Of a stretch of DNA of 64,000 nt, positions 10,452 through 18,749 are shown piece after piece. The DNA is from Candidatus Thiothrix anitrata (lineage in GTDB: Bacteria; Pseudomonadota; Gammaproteobacteria; Thiotrichales; Thiotrichaceae). The DNA lies in the NCBI RefSeq assembly GCF_017901155.1, contig NZ_CP072800.1, forward strand, positions 2,011,283 through 2,075,282. The letters run 5' to 3'. Position numbers and translations under genes: made by a program. The notes below the pieces were generated by a model that ran no database searches, was not told where the DNA came from, and was given only the letters and a program-made list of their open reading frames with translations. Within the stretch, counting starts at the first letter, position 1, and the number at the start of each line of letters is the position of its first letter.

Positions 10452-11014
10452 CTTTCCAACATGCCTAAGCGTGCTAACACCCGTTTGTAAGTGTTTAACG
10501 TTTCTGGCATCAATACGCGTTGGATGTAGTCTAACACCCATTTTCGATCACGCGGCCCCACCGCTTCTGCGATGAAATTACCGAAAGCCAAGCCCATTGA
10601 AAAGCCCGGTTCTTGCCCGACTTTTCCCCACGTGGTGTCGGCGTAATCTTCCATGCGCTGGTTCAGTTTATTGATGAACGGGTTGCGGTAGTCGCCGGGG
10701 CCGCCAAAATCACGCGCATTATCTTGCACATGATCCGCGATTTTCAGCGCGAACATCGTGATCATCGCCGCACGGTCTTCATCATTCAGCACTTCATGCG
10801 CAATGCGGTCAAGGACGTGGATCAGAAACGCCATGATTTCTTCCATGATCATCACGCGCTGCATTTGGGTATCGGTCTGGAAATTCTCGTTTTCGATTTC
10901 CAATAGCGTTTGCATCCCGATTTTCCAGGTATTAAACGCCAGCACACTGACGGTATCTTCTAACGAAACTTCACGTTCCTGCTTATTCCACTTGGTTTTC
11001 AGGCGTATGCGCAC
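10442..11014 (-). CDS. Conserved protein of unknown function
   Basis: I do not recognise this 190-aa soluble protein. It has no signal peptide or membrane segment and looks mainly helical, with a charged N-terminus (IRLKTKW) and a central methionine-rich helix. I place the start at the GTG at 11012-11014, because AGAGAGGA lies about 7 nt before it. The TTG at 11032 used by the longest frame overlaps that ribosome site. It converges on scpA with a 10-bp overlap. A role linked to ScpA is only a guess from position. Confidence 0.7.
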   Translation of the reverse strand: MRIRLKTKWNKQEREVSLEDTVSVLAFNTWKIGMQTLLEIENENFQTDTQMQRVMIMEEIMAFLIHVLDRIAHEVLNDEDRAAMITMFALKIADHVQDNARDFGGPGDYRNPFINKLNQRMEDYADTTWGKVGQEPGFSMGLAFGNFIAEAVGPRDRKWVLDYIQRVLMPETLNTYKRVLARLGMLESQK

Positions 11015-11103
11015 TGGTTGTTCCTCTCTCAAAACTAAAACGTTGCGGCATTATAGAGGTAGGGGATGGGGGAATGCGAATGGTGGGGAAATGTTGGGTG
11101 TGT

Positions 11104-11475
11104 TTAGTGAGATTCCTGCCAGCCACAACCCAATTCAATGGCAATATCACGTAGGCGTTTGTCCCGTGTCCATAGTTGTGTTCCGGGGGACAGCAGTACC
11201 GCCGTTAATAGATGCAAATCGACATAGCCAATCCCTTTTCCCATCAGTTTACGTTGTTCCAAACAGTACATGGTTTCCGTATGGGTTGCTTGTTTGAGGA
11301 CGGGAAGACCTTGCCACAAGCGCAGCAGGGTTGGACGGTTTTTCAGATTGCCACAGGCAAGTTCGCCCCACACCATTGGGTGCATACACACTTGCACCTC
11401 ACCCAAAAGCATCGTCAAACGTTCCTCTTTCACTCGTAGATGATCAATCCAGACGGAAGTATCAACTAGAATCAT
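11104..11475 (-). CDS. vapC: VapC-type PIN-domain ribonuclease toxin
   Basis: A 123-aa PIN domain with the family layout: N-terminal MILVDTSVWI (Asp5), the Glu in WGELACG, a central YVDLHLL aspartate and the late WTRDKRL segment. PIN toxins cleave tRNA or rRNA and are neutralised by the partner. The ATG overlaps the antitoxin stop by 4 bp, the usual antitoxin-toxin arrangement. The pair forms the left edge of the accessory island. Confidence 0.9.
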   Translation of the reverse strand: MILVDTSVWIDHLRVKEERLTMLLGEVQVCMHPMVWGELACGNLKNRPTLLRLWQGLPVLKQATHTETMYCLEQRKLMGKGIGYVDLHLLTAVLLSPGTQLWTRDKRLRDIAIELGCGWQESH

Positions 11476-11675
11476 ACGGCTTCTTCCGTGATGCGGCGGC
11501 GCGGAGGTGTTTCCAATTGCGGTTCTGAACCACCTAATAAAGCGAGGCGGCGGGAGCTTTCGCGCTCGATCAGGGCTTTTAGGCTTTCACGAAGTAAGGC
11601 GGCTTTTTCGGTGATACCCGTTAGTTCAAAGGCTTGGCGTAACAGGTCGTCATCAAGGTTGAGGGTGGTGCGCAT
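11472..11675 (-). CDS. vapB: VapB-type antitoxin
   Basis: A 67-aa partner of the PIN toxin. The N-terminal MRTTLNLDDDLL is a ribbon-helix-helix style DNA-binding segment, followed by the EKAALLRESLKALIERES helix, and the C-terminal tail should wrap the toxin. The start is the third ATG, because AAGGA lies about 9 nt before it and only touches the two earlier ATGs. It probably represses its own promoter at about 11676-11740. Confidence 0.88.
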   Translation of the reverse strand: MRTTLNLDDDLLRQAFELTGITEKAALLRESLKALIERESSRRLALLGGSEPQLETPPRRRITEEAV

Positions 11676-11817
11676 AGTCATCATTCCTTGGCATCAATAT
11701 AAGGCATCATTGTATGTCTTATTTGATGTCTTGAACAAGTGATACGGTGTTATGGTTCATTGAAAATGATGTATGCTTAGCGTACAGAACCTTTACCCTC
11801 TATTTACTGAGCTAAGC

Positions 11818-13674
11818 ATGAGCAAATACGATCACCTGAGCAAAGAACAACTGATTGCCTTGCTGGAAAAACGTGACCGTACCCGCAAATTGGGTTTGGT
11901 ATGGGAACGTAACGAATTGGAAGCCGAAAATGCGCTAAACGACGATTTTGTGCTGATGGATTTGCTTCCAGAGTGGTCGTGTGGGCAAACGCCTTACCGC
12001 AACTTGCTGATTGAGGGCGATAACTTCGATGCGTTGCGCTACTTGCGCATGACGTTTCAGGGGCGCGTCAAGTGCATTTACATTGACCCGCCCTACAATA
12101 CCGAAAATAAAGACTTCATTTATAACGATAAATTGATAGATAACGAAGACTCTTATCGCCACTCCAAATGGCTGGAACACCTGTATCAACGCTTGCGAAT
12201 TGCGGCGGAGTTGTTGCGGGATGATGGCGTTTTGTTGGTTTCCATTAATGATGAAAATTGTGCGAAATTGGATTTACTGTTAGAGCAAATTCTGCCGGAT
12301 TGTCGTCTTGGATCTTTTGTTTGGCGCACTAAGGATACCGGCAATGATAGGGGCGGAAACTTGTCTCAAGTGCATGAGCATATTTTGGTTTATGCGCGTG
12401 AAAAATTTGCATTTCGGGGCAATCCACTGAATACCAGCAATTACCGCAATAGCGATGATGATGAACGCGGTGCATGGCGCAGCCAACCTATTACGAAAGC
12501 CCATTCACTTAATGAGCGTCCGAATACCTATTATCCTATTCAAAATCCTGCGACAGGTTTGTGGTATCCGTGTGATCCCGATAGGGTATGGGCTTATGCG
12601 TCTGAGACTATTATCAAACAGGCGCAGAAGTTGCGCTCTGGCACGATTGAACAACTTATTGCAGCCGACGAAATTTATTTCCCTGAATGTGATGAGAAGG
12701 ACGTGTTTTTTTACCCTACGTTAGCAGCTCTCAATGCTGCGATTGATGCAGGGAATGTGCCGGTTTTGCCACAAAAGAAAACCCCCTTGTTACGCCACGA
12801 TTTGCCCGATTTAGAATTTTGGGTAGGAAAACGTATTGCTTCTGGGCGACCGTCTCGCAAACACTTCTTGGAGCGTAAGGAAAATCTGCTTTCCCCTTTA
12901 TCCAGTTGGATTGCGGGGCTTAATGAGGTGGTGGATTATGATGCGGATTTTGCCGATGAGTTAGCGACTATTCGTTCACCGCGAGGGCGTGAAGGGTCGG
13001 ATTCGATTAAACACATCATGGGCAGCAACGCTTTTCCTTACCCTAAGCCGCCTACCTTAATCAGGCATTTGGTTGATCAATCCACTAATCCCGATGATAT
13101 TGTGTTGGATTTTTATGCTGGTTCTGGCACTACAGGGCAGGCTGTTTTGCAATTGAATCAAAACGATGGCGGGAAACGTCAGTTCATTTTGGTTTCCAGC
13201 ACGGAAAAAACGGATAAAGAGCCAGAGAAAAATGTGTGTCGGGATGTGTGTGCTCAACGTTTGCGCCGCGTGATTGAAGGTTACAGCGTCGGTAAGCAAA
13301 ACGTGGCTGGGTTAGGTGGTTCGTTTGCGTATTTGCAGGCGGTCAAGATTGCGCAAAGTCACCTCCAAACTGACATTCGGCATGACCAAATTTGGTTTGC
13401 CCTGCAATTGCTCACGTTTGATGCGGTTGAACCTTTTGATGCGGATAAAACAATCCATTGCGTCGAAACAGATCAACACCGAATGTTGTACTTGCAGCAA
13501 TCCACGCCGGACATCATTGAGCAAGCCAATGCTTTATTGCAAGGTGATACTAAACCCGCCACGCTTTATACATGGCAACGTAACGGCGTGATGCAGCGCA
13601 TCCCTTTTGAGCATGTGACGGTTGAGCAAATCCCGGATTATTTGATTGAGCGGTTTGCCAAGGGGCAACAATAA
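11818..13674 (+). CDS. mod: Type III restriction-modification methyltransferase (Mod)
   Basis: A site-specific DNA adenine methyltransferase of 618 aa. DPPYNT (motif IV) at 90-95 precedes the AdoMet-binding VLDFYAGSGTT (motif I) at 429-439, the beta-class order of Type III Mod proteins. The stretch between them holds the target recognition domain. I start at the ATG at 11818 (MSKYDHLSKEQL). An upstream ATG at 11773 in frame adds 15 residues of doubtful origin. The stop is 2 bp before the restriction subunit. The recognition sequence cannot be read from the protein. Confidence 0.93.
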   Translation: MSKYDHLSKEQLIALLEKRDRTRKLGLVWERNELEAENALNDDFVLMDLLPEWSCGQTPYRNLLIEGDNFDALRYLRMTFQGRVKCIYIDPPYNTENKDFIYNDKLIDNEDSYRHSKWLEHLYQRLRIAAELLRDDGVLLVSINDENCAKLDLLLEQILPDCRLGSFVWRTKDTGNDRGGNLSQVHEHILVYAREKFAFRGNPLNTSNYRNSDDDERGAWRSQPITKAHSLNERPNTYYPIQNPATGLWYPCDPDRVWAYASETIIKQAQKLRSGTIEQLIAADEIYFPECDEKDVFFYPTLAALNAAIDAGNVPVLPQKKTPLLRHDLPDLEFWVGKRIASGRPSRKHFLERKENLLSPLSSWIAGLNEVVDYDADFADELATIRSPRGREGSDSIKHIMGSNAFPYPKPPTLIRHLVDQSTNPDDIVLDFYAGSGTTGQAVLQLNQNDGGKRQFILVSSTEKTDKEPEKNVCRDVCAQRLRRVIEGYSVGKQNVAGLGGSFAYLQAVKIAQSHLQTDIRHDQIWFALQLLTFDAVEPFDADKTIHCVETDQHRMLYLQQSTPDIIEQANALLQGDTKPATLYTWQRNGVMQRIPFEHVTVEQIPDYLIERFAKGQQ

Positions 13675-13676
13675 CT

Positions 13677-16151
13677 ATGAGAACTTCCCTCAAATTGTTC
13701 CAACAGGAATGTGTCGCCAATGCTACCCAGTCCTTGGGTTATTGCTTACAACAATTGGAGCAGGTCAAGCACACCGCTAATTACGCTAATAGCCGTCGCC
13801 TGATTATCGAGAATGGTGGTGTCCTGTTGTTTGAAGCCCCGACGGGTACGGGGAAAACCTTGATGGCTGGCGAAACGGTGAATCGCCTCAGTGCTAACCA
13901 TAAAATCTTATGGTTTTGGTTTGCGCCTTTTTCCGGGGTCGTGGCGCAAACTAGCAGCGTTATTCGTACCGAGTTTCTGAATTTGCGTCTCAAAGCCCTT
14001 GCTAATGAGCGTTTTATCGAAAATTTGCGTTCCGGGGATACCTTTGTTGGCACATGGGGTAGCGTTGCGGTTTCCAATAAGGAAAGTCGCAAAAGTCGGA
14101 CAACCACCGAAACCCAATTGGGATTGGATGAATTGCTGCAAGCCGCCCGTGCGGATGGTTATTTTATCGGTTGTGTGATTGATGAAGCCCATCATGGGTT
14201 TAAGTCACAAACCCAAGCCTTTGCTTTTTATAATGATCACCTGAAACCGGATGCAACTATCCTTTGCACCGCTACCCCTAAAGACCGCGATATTGAAACG
14301 TTCAAAAAGCTGGCAGGCATCGGTTACATCCACAAAGTCAGCGTATCCCGTGCGACTGCCATTGATCAGGGACTTATCAAACAAGGGGTGCGGGTTGCGG
14401 TTTTCACGGTCAAGCATGTTGATGAGAATTTGGTCGATTTTCGCAAAACTGCCTTGCATTACGGTGTATTGCAGCATCAGGCATTGAAACAGCAATTACA
14501 AACCTACGGCGCAGGCTTTGTGCCGTTGTTGCTGGTGCAGGTCAATGGCGATGATGAAATTGAGGAAGTTAAACATTGGCTGCGCGAATACGGAATGCGG
14601 GATGCAGCCATTCGCGTACACACGGCTAATGAACCAGACCCGGATTTAGTCGCCATTGCGCACGACGATGAAACCGAAGCCCTGATTTTCAAATTAGCGA
14701 TTGCTACGGGGTTTGATGCGCCACGTGCATCCACGCTGGTGTCGTTACGCAATGCCCGTGATAAAGATTTCGGCATCCAGATTGTCGGACGGCTAATGCG
14801 GGTGGAACGACGGCTACAGGGGCAGAAGGATGTTCCTGATGATGTGCGCTACGGTTATGTTTTTCTTGCGAATAAGGATGAGCAAACCGGATTGTCGATT
14901 GCCGCACAAGAAATAAACACCATCAAAGACCAATTGAGCGATCTGACGCGCAATACACGGGTGGTTGTGGTGCAAGTGGGGGAACAAGAGCCAGCCGCGC
15001 AAACACCGGATGCAGGCGGGCAATTGCACTTGCTGGGTGACACGCATCAGCCGGAGAAAAGACCGCCGGTTCGCGATGAGAACAAACTTATCTTGACCAC
15101 AGGGGAACAGGGTTCGTTGTGGGATACTCAAGAAACGCCATCCACTACAACGCCGACACCAAACGAGAAAACGGATAAACAAGCTCCTGTCAATGCCAGT
15201 GGTTTGTACCATTATGCGCTACGTAACGATTTGGCGTTTCCCCAACATTTTCTGAAAGTGATGGTGTCATTGGACAACGCTAGTATCGTCAACGACATTG
15301 TGAACACCTTCAGCTTTGGTGAGGATGTGCTGACATCGGCATTCAAAGATTCTGTGCAAATCATCAAGGAAATGAAGGAAGTATTTTCTGGTGTTGTTGA
15401 TGCACCTGAGAAAATCAATGCTTCCTTGGCACAAAACGCGATTGCTGCCAAAGCGCAACACAGCTTGTTGAAAGCCAACGACGGTTATATCGACATCCGC
15501 GAATTGCAATTTGCTTTGGAACGTCGCTTAAAACGGGTATTGGAAGATAAAGGCTGGACAAAATTCACGTCTCCTGAAGATATTCGCAGTGCGATGAATA
15601 ATATTTTGGCACTGACACCCCAAGCCCTAAAACAAGCCTGTCGTAATGCTTTGCTGAAACACATGGAAAACGAAGCAACCGCACCGTTGCCCGCAATCTT
15701 TAACAGTTATGAACCACTGGATGCTTCTCGCCTCAATATTTACGGGCGAATGCCTGCCGATTTGAACACATGGGAACGGGAGTTCGCCGAAGAACTGGAT
15801 AGAGATGTGGATAACATTGTCTTGTGGTGGCATCGCAATCCTGTCCGACAGCCGCATTCTGTACATTTACCGTTGGAAGGGCAGCCCTTGTTTTACCCAG
15901 ATTTTATTGTCGGTATCCAAGGTCGCAAACGCAGCACAGACAATATTTTACTGATTGAAATCAAAGGGCAGTACAACGATCATCAATTTAATGCGCAAAC
16001 CAAATCCCAAGCCCATCATCTTGCTTATGGCAATGTGATGATGTTGTATCGTGAAGCGGCGGATACTTGGCGCATTGTCGACTATGACAGCAAGCGGGAG
16101 AAGAATATTCTAGGGCAGGTTCTGGATTTTGAAATGATGGAAAGGTACTGA
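13677..16151 (+). CDS. res: Type III restriction enzyme subunit (Res): helicase plus nuclease
   Basis: An 824-aa ATP-dependent restriction subunit that works with Mod to cut unmodified DNA. Walker A EAPTGTGKT is at 53-61 and the DEAD-type box IDEAHH at 168-173. SF2 helicase motif VI-like sequence (IVGRLMRVER) is near 365. The C-terminal PD-(D/E)XK nuclease is intact (PDF at 741, EIKG at 761-764). A linker around 430-510 is rich in Gln/Pro/Thr. Together with mod this appears to be a complete system. Confidence 0.93.
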   Translation: MRTSLKLFQQECVANATQSLGYCLQQLEQVKHTANYANSRRLIIENGGVLLFEAPTGTGKTLMAGETVNRLSANHKILWFWFAPFSGVVAQTSSVIRTEFLNLRLKALANERFIENLRSGDTFVGTWGSVAVSNKESRKSRTTTETQLGLDELLQAARADGYFIGCVIDEAHHGFKSQTQAFAFYNDHLKPDATILCTATPKDRDIETFKKLAGIGYIHKVSVSRATAIDQGLIKQGVRVAVFTVKHVDENLVDFRKTALHYGVLQHQALKQQLQTYGAGFVPLLLVQVNGDDEIEEVKHWLREYGMRDAAIRVHTANEPDPDLVAIAHDDETEALIFKLAIATGFDAPRASTLVSLRNARDKDFGIQIVGRLMRVERRLQGQKDVPDDVRYGYVFLANKDEQTGLSIAAQEINTIKDQLSDLTRNTRVVVVQVGEQEPAAQTPDAGGQLHLLGDTHQPEKRPPVRDENKLILTTGEQGSLWDTQETPSTTTPTPNEKTDKQAPVNASGLYHYALRNDLAFPQHFLKVMVSLDNASIVNDIVNTFSFGEDVLTSAFKDSVQIIKEMKEVFSGVVDAPEKINASLAQNAIAAKAQHSLLKANDGYIDIRELQFALERRLKRVLEDKGWTKFTSPEDIRSAMNNILALTPQALKQACRNALLKHMENEATAPLPAIFNSYEPLDASRLNIYGRMPADLNTWEREFAEELDRDVDNIVLWWHRNPVRQPHSVHLPLEGQPLFYPDFIVGIQGRKRSTDNILLIEIKGQYNDHQFNAQTKSQAHHLAYGNVMMLYREAADTWRIVDYDSKREKNILGQVLDFEMMERY

Positions 16152-16177
16152 TTTCTCAAGTTTGAGGGAGGATTAAA

Positions 16178-16366
16178 ATGTTACCAGTAAATCCTTTGCA
16201 GGAACGCCTAGTAGAAGAAATTAGCCAGATTCCCGATACCAAATTTGCGGAAGTGCTGGATGAGTTAAAACATTGCATCCGCCAACCAAACCCCGCACCT
16301 GTCGGTGATTTTTGCCTAGACTTAAGGAATTACCGCTTTGATCGGGAGGAAGCCAATGCCCGCTAA
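16178..16366 (+). CDS. Small antitoxin-like protein
   Basis: A 62-aa protein with a good GGAGG ribosome site. The first half (ERLVEEISQIPDTKFAEVLDEL) resembles the short helical N-terminus of DUF2281-like antitoxins. The second half (LRNYRFDREEANAR) looks like a partner-binding tail. Its stop overlaps the start of a truncated MNT gene copy by 11 bp, suggesting an original antitoxin-MNT pair. The last ~19 codons are repeated almost exactly at 17447-17506. The family call is tentative. Confidence 0.6.
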   Translation: MLPVNPLQERLVEEISQIPDTKFAEVLDELKHCIRQPNPAPVGDFCLDLRNYRFDREEANAR

Positions 16367-16441
16367 CCAACGCACGTTAAGCATCGTTGAACTCCGCGCT
16401 CTGCTGTCGGCTTTCAAACAACAGCACGGCGCGAAATACAG
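16307..16441 (+). repeat. 135-bp direct repeat, left copy
   Basis: It matches 17447-17581 at 132 of 135 positions, with mismatches at 16342, 16409 and 16434. The spacing is exactly 1140 bp. It holds the 3' end of the small antitoxin-like gene and the 5' end of the MNT nucleotidyltransferase gene. The two copies enclose the Rpn nuclease gene. Confidence 0.95.
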
Positions 16442-16466
16442 TGAACTGCTTTTAGTTCAGGCATAA
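16356..16466 (+). pseudogene. 5' fragment of an MNT nucleotidyltransferase gene
   Basis: This frame begins with the same ATG and the same first 28 codons (one changed, E to K) as the intact gene at 17496. It then departs from homology at 16442 and stops after 36 codons, before the GSY and DxD catalytic motifs. It is the truncated half of the direct repeat and cannot encode a working enzyme. Confidence 0.8.
16442..16459. repeat. Small inverted repeat at the repeat/insert junction
   Basis: TGAACT / AGTTCA arms around a 6-nt loop begin on the first base after the left 135-bp repeat. It is too short to be a convincing terminal inverted repeat, and no mate is seen at the right junction. Confidence 0.4.
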
Positions 16467-16517
16467 CCCATCGGTGATGTGCTGCACCCGCGCTGCACAG
16501 AATGCTATACTTCCCGC

Positions 16518-17357
16518 ATGGGAAACAAAGACATCATCAGTAAATCAGTGCTAGGTCATTTGGCAGCAGACATCGCCAATCTGCTGTTAGGCTTAGGCGT
16601 GGATATGGATGCGGTGGAACTGCTCGACACCGAACAGCAACGGGTAGAGCAACGCCGCGCCGACTTAGTGGCACGGATGCGCCGCCAAGCCGACGGTGAA
16701 CACTTCATCCTGCACATCGAAATCCAAAATCAGAACGACAGCACCATGCCGTTGCGGATGTTGCGTTATTTCACCGACATCCAGCTTGCCTACCCGAAAG
16801 AAGCGGTGCATCAGCACCTGATCTACATCGGCAAGGAACGCCTGACCATGCCGGACTATTTTGCCGCTCCAGCGTTCACTTATCGCTATGCCCTGCTCGA
16901 CATGCACACCGTCGATTGCAGCATCCTGCTGGCACAAGACACCCCCGACGCGCTGGTATTGGCGATTTTATGTGATTTCCGTGGTAAACCTGTACAGGAG
17001 GTGGTTAACCACATCGTGCTGCGCCTGCGTGAACTCATGGGCGACGACGAAAGCGGCTTTCGCAACTACTTCGAGATGCTCGAAACCCTCGCCGAAAACC
17101 GCGACCTGCAACCCAACATCAAAGAGGCTGAAGAAATGTTGACACAAGTAGACGTAACTAAATTTGCCTCCTATAGCTGGGGTATGAGGGATGGTATCGA
17201 AAAGGGTATCGAGAAAGGCAGATTGGAGGGTGAGTTAAAGAAATCCCAAGAGGTTGCCCGTGGTCTGTTGCAGTTGGGGGTTATTGCTGAGGCAGATATT
17301 GCCCGCATTGCTGGTTTGTCTGTGGAAGAACTCCAGAAGCTGCGGGTTCAGCACTAG
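16518..17357 (+). CDS. Rpn-family recombination-promoting nuclease / PD-(D/E)XK transposase-like protein
   Basis: A 279-aa protein of the Rpn/YhgA-like family. The nuclease core shows Asp49 (RADLV) and the E-x-Q dyad at 68-70 (HIEIQNQ). The C-terminal part has the charged repeats GIEKGIEKGRLEGELKK and a DxARIAGLSVEELQKL tail common in this family. E. coli Rpn proteins cut DNA and raise recombination. I use the ATG at 16518 (MGNKDI). An in-frame start at 16479 is possible. The gene lies alone between two 135-bp direct repeats, which makes it look recently inserted. Confidence 0.85.
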   Translation: MGNKDIISKSVLGHLAADIANLLLGLGVDMDAVELLDTEQQRVEQRRADLVARMRRQADGEHFILHIEIQNQNDSTMPLRMLRYFTDIQLAYPKEAVHQHLIYIGKERLTMPDYFAAPAFTYRYALLDMHTVDCSILLAQDTPDALVLAILCDFRGKPVQEVVNHIVLRLRELMGDDESGFRNYFEMLETLAENRDLQPNIKEAEEMLTQVDVTKFASYSWGMRDGIEKGIEKGRLEGELKKSQEVARGLLQLGVIAEADIARIAGLSVEELQKLRVQH

Positions 17358-17446
17358 GCTTATTCTTTCCTTACCATCCAGCAACTTGTGGGGGATTTTT
17401 TGGCGGATGTAGAAGAACAACGGCGGCAATTGGCAAAACCAGCATC

Positions 17447-17581
17447 GATTTTTGCCTAGACTTAAGGAATTACCGCTTTGACCGGGAGGAAGCCAATGCC
17501 CGCTAACCAACGCACGTTAAGCATCGTTGAACTCCGCGCTCTGCTGTCTGCTTTCAAACAACAGCACGGCGCGGAATACAG
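17447..17581 (+). repeat. 135-bp direct repeat, right copy
   Basis: The mate of 16307-16441 (97.8% identical). Here the MNT gene continues intact past the repeat. The antitoxin-gene part is preceded by 17358-17446, which in another frame reads like the helical end of a different antitoxin (LADVEEQRRQLAKPAS) one base out of phase with the repeated tail. Confidence 0.95.
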
Positions 17582-17807
17582 CCTACGCGCTTTAGGCTAT
17601 TTCGGCTCTTACGCCCACAATACCGCCACCCCAGACAGTGACGTGGACATCGTATTCGAGACCGACAACCCCAGCCTGTTCCTGACCGCCATGATGAAAC
17701 AAGACTTGGACGCCGTGTTGGAAAAACCCGTGGATGTATTGCACCTGCGCGGACTCACCAACTCACGCCTGAAAGCCCGTATCGAACAGGAAGCCGTTTA
17801 TGTATGA
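17496..17807 (+). CDS. MNT-domain nucleotidyltransferase (MntA-type antitoxin)
   Basis: A 103-aa minimal nucleotidyltransferase. The motif GSY at 37-39 followed by DVD at 49-51 (GYFGSYAHN...PDSDVDIVFE) is the catalytic pattern. In MntA-HepT systems this enzyme adds AMP to the HEPN toxin and silences it. The start has GGGAGGA upstream. The HEPN gene expected downstream is reduced to a 20-codon stub, so the enzyme is probably an orphan here. Confidence 0.85.
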   Translation: MPANQRTLSIVELRALLSAFKQQHGAEYSLRALGYFGSYAHNTATPDSDVDIVFETDNPSLFLTAMMKQDLDAVLEKPVDVLHLRGLTNSRLKARIEQEAVYV

Positions 17808-17862
17808 CCGTCAACTGCCGATTGAAATGTCGCAAATCTCCTTGATTTTTATTTTTTTGTAA
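17800..17862 (+). pseudogene. Stub of a HEPN toxin gene (HepT-like)
   Basis: The ATG overlaps the end of the MNT gene by 8 bp, as hepT genes usually do. The first ~14 residues (MYDRQLPIEMSQIS) look like a HepT N-terminus. The frame then turns into a T-rich run and stops after 20 codons. The HEPN R-x4-6-H motif is absent, so the toxin is deleted. The family call rests mainly on position. Confidence 0.4.
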
Positions 17863-17875
17863 CTACAATTAAATC

Positions 17876-18151
17876 ATGATTACATGGACAGAAGAGAAAC
17901 GCGCTTTGAACAAGGAGCGGCATGATGGCATTGATCTTGCCGATCTTGAGTGCGTATTCGATTCTCCTATGGTGACAGTGGAAGATGCCCGTGCTGCCTA
18001 CGGCGAGGAACGGCTGCAAAGCCTATGTTGGTATCGGGGGCGGGTGGTTTTTCTAGTATGGACAGAACGCGGCGATGAGGCACATCTCATATCCTGCCGC
18101 TATGGTGATAAGCATGAAACGCGCAACTACTTCAAAGCCCTTGGCTTTTAG
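17876..18151 (+). CDS. brnT: BrnT-type toxin
   Basis: A 91-aa RelE-fold ribonuclease of the BrnT family. Typical segments are visible: ADLECVFDSP, the YGEERLQSLCW block, VVFLVWTERGD and the final YGDKHETRNY. Toxin precedes antitoxin, the normal order for BrnTA, and the two genes overlap by 38 bp. An A/T-rich stretch at 17845-17870 may carry its promoter. Confidence 0.9.
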   Translation: MITWTEEKRALNKERHDGIDLADLECVFDSPMVTVEDARAAYGEERLQSLCWYRGRVVFLVWTERGDEAHLISCRYGDKHETRNYFKALGF

Positions 18152-18434
18152 CCCTGAACAGATGGCGGTGGCACTTGACGATGCGCCTGACCACATCAAT
18201 GACCCTGATTGCCCCTACGATCCCAACGATCAAGCAGCGGTGGATGCCTTCTGGGCGCAAGCAAAAGTGCGCCTTCCCGGTCAGCGTGGCTCACAGAAAG
18301 CCCCCGTCAAAGTTGCGGTAACAGTCCGCTACAGCCCGGATGTATTGGCTTGGTTTAAGTCAACGGGTGATGGCTGGCAAACGCGCATGGATGAGGCATT
18401 GCGTGACTATATCGCCAACCACAAAGCCGCCTGA
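18114..18434 (+). CDS. brnA: BrnA-type antitoxin
   Basis: A 106-aa antitoxin with the BrnA layout: an N-terminal toxin-binding stretch containing DDAPDHINDPDCPYDP and a C-terminal ribbon-helix-helix (VAVTVRYSPDVLAWFK ... MDEALRDYI). I use the ATG at 18114. The frame is open back to 18075 inside brnT. The pair should autorepress. Confidence 0.9.
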   Translation: MKRATTSKPLAFSPEQMAVALDDAPDHINDPDCPYDPNDQAAVDAFWAQAKVRLPGQRGSQKAPVKVAVTVRYSPDVLAWFKSTGDGWQTRMDEALRDYIANHKAA

Positions 18435-18438
18435 ATGA

Positions 18439-18684
18439 TCATAACGCCCCACAATCCTTCAACTGAATAATATTTCCCAAGTGCTTGGTCTTCTCGTAAT
18501 GTCGCTTATCTGCCGTAACAAGTGTGGCATCGTTACACATGGCCATTGCATGGAATACACTATCGTAAATGGAAGGGTAGCCGCTTTGTGGATGTCTCTG
18601 CTGGGTGATCTCGATGGCTTTTTTCATTTCCGCCCGTGTGAGTGTCCGCAATGGCAATAAGTGACGGGTTTGAAAATCCAGCAA
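18439..18684 (-). pseudogene. N-terminally truncated VapC PIN-domain toxin
   Basis: The 81 residues correspond to the second half of a PIN domain (YPSIYDSVFHAMA, ATLVTADKRHYEK). The N-terminal Asp-containing strand and the central Glu are missing. An ATG with a strong AGGAG site sits at 18687-18689 but is out of frame, and 18690-18750 encodes no antitoxin. The gene is therefore probably dead, left by a 5' deletion. Confidence 0.65.
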
Positions 18685-18749
18685 GCTGCATAGTGCTTAC
18701 TCCTGAGTAATACTATTGGTGAGTATAGCGTGACATGACTGGCGGATCA

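Noticed and set aside
16307-17581. Classical insertion sequence around the Rpn gene
   Set aside because: No terminal inverted repeats at either junction, and a 135-bp repeat is far longer than an IS target duplication.
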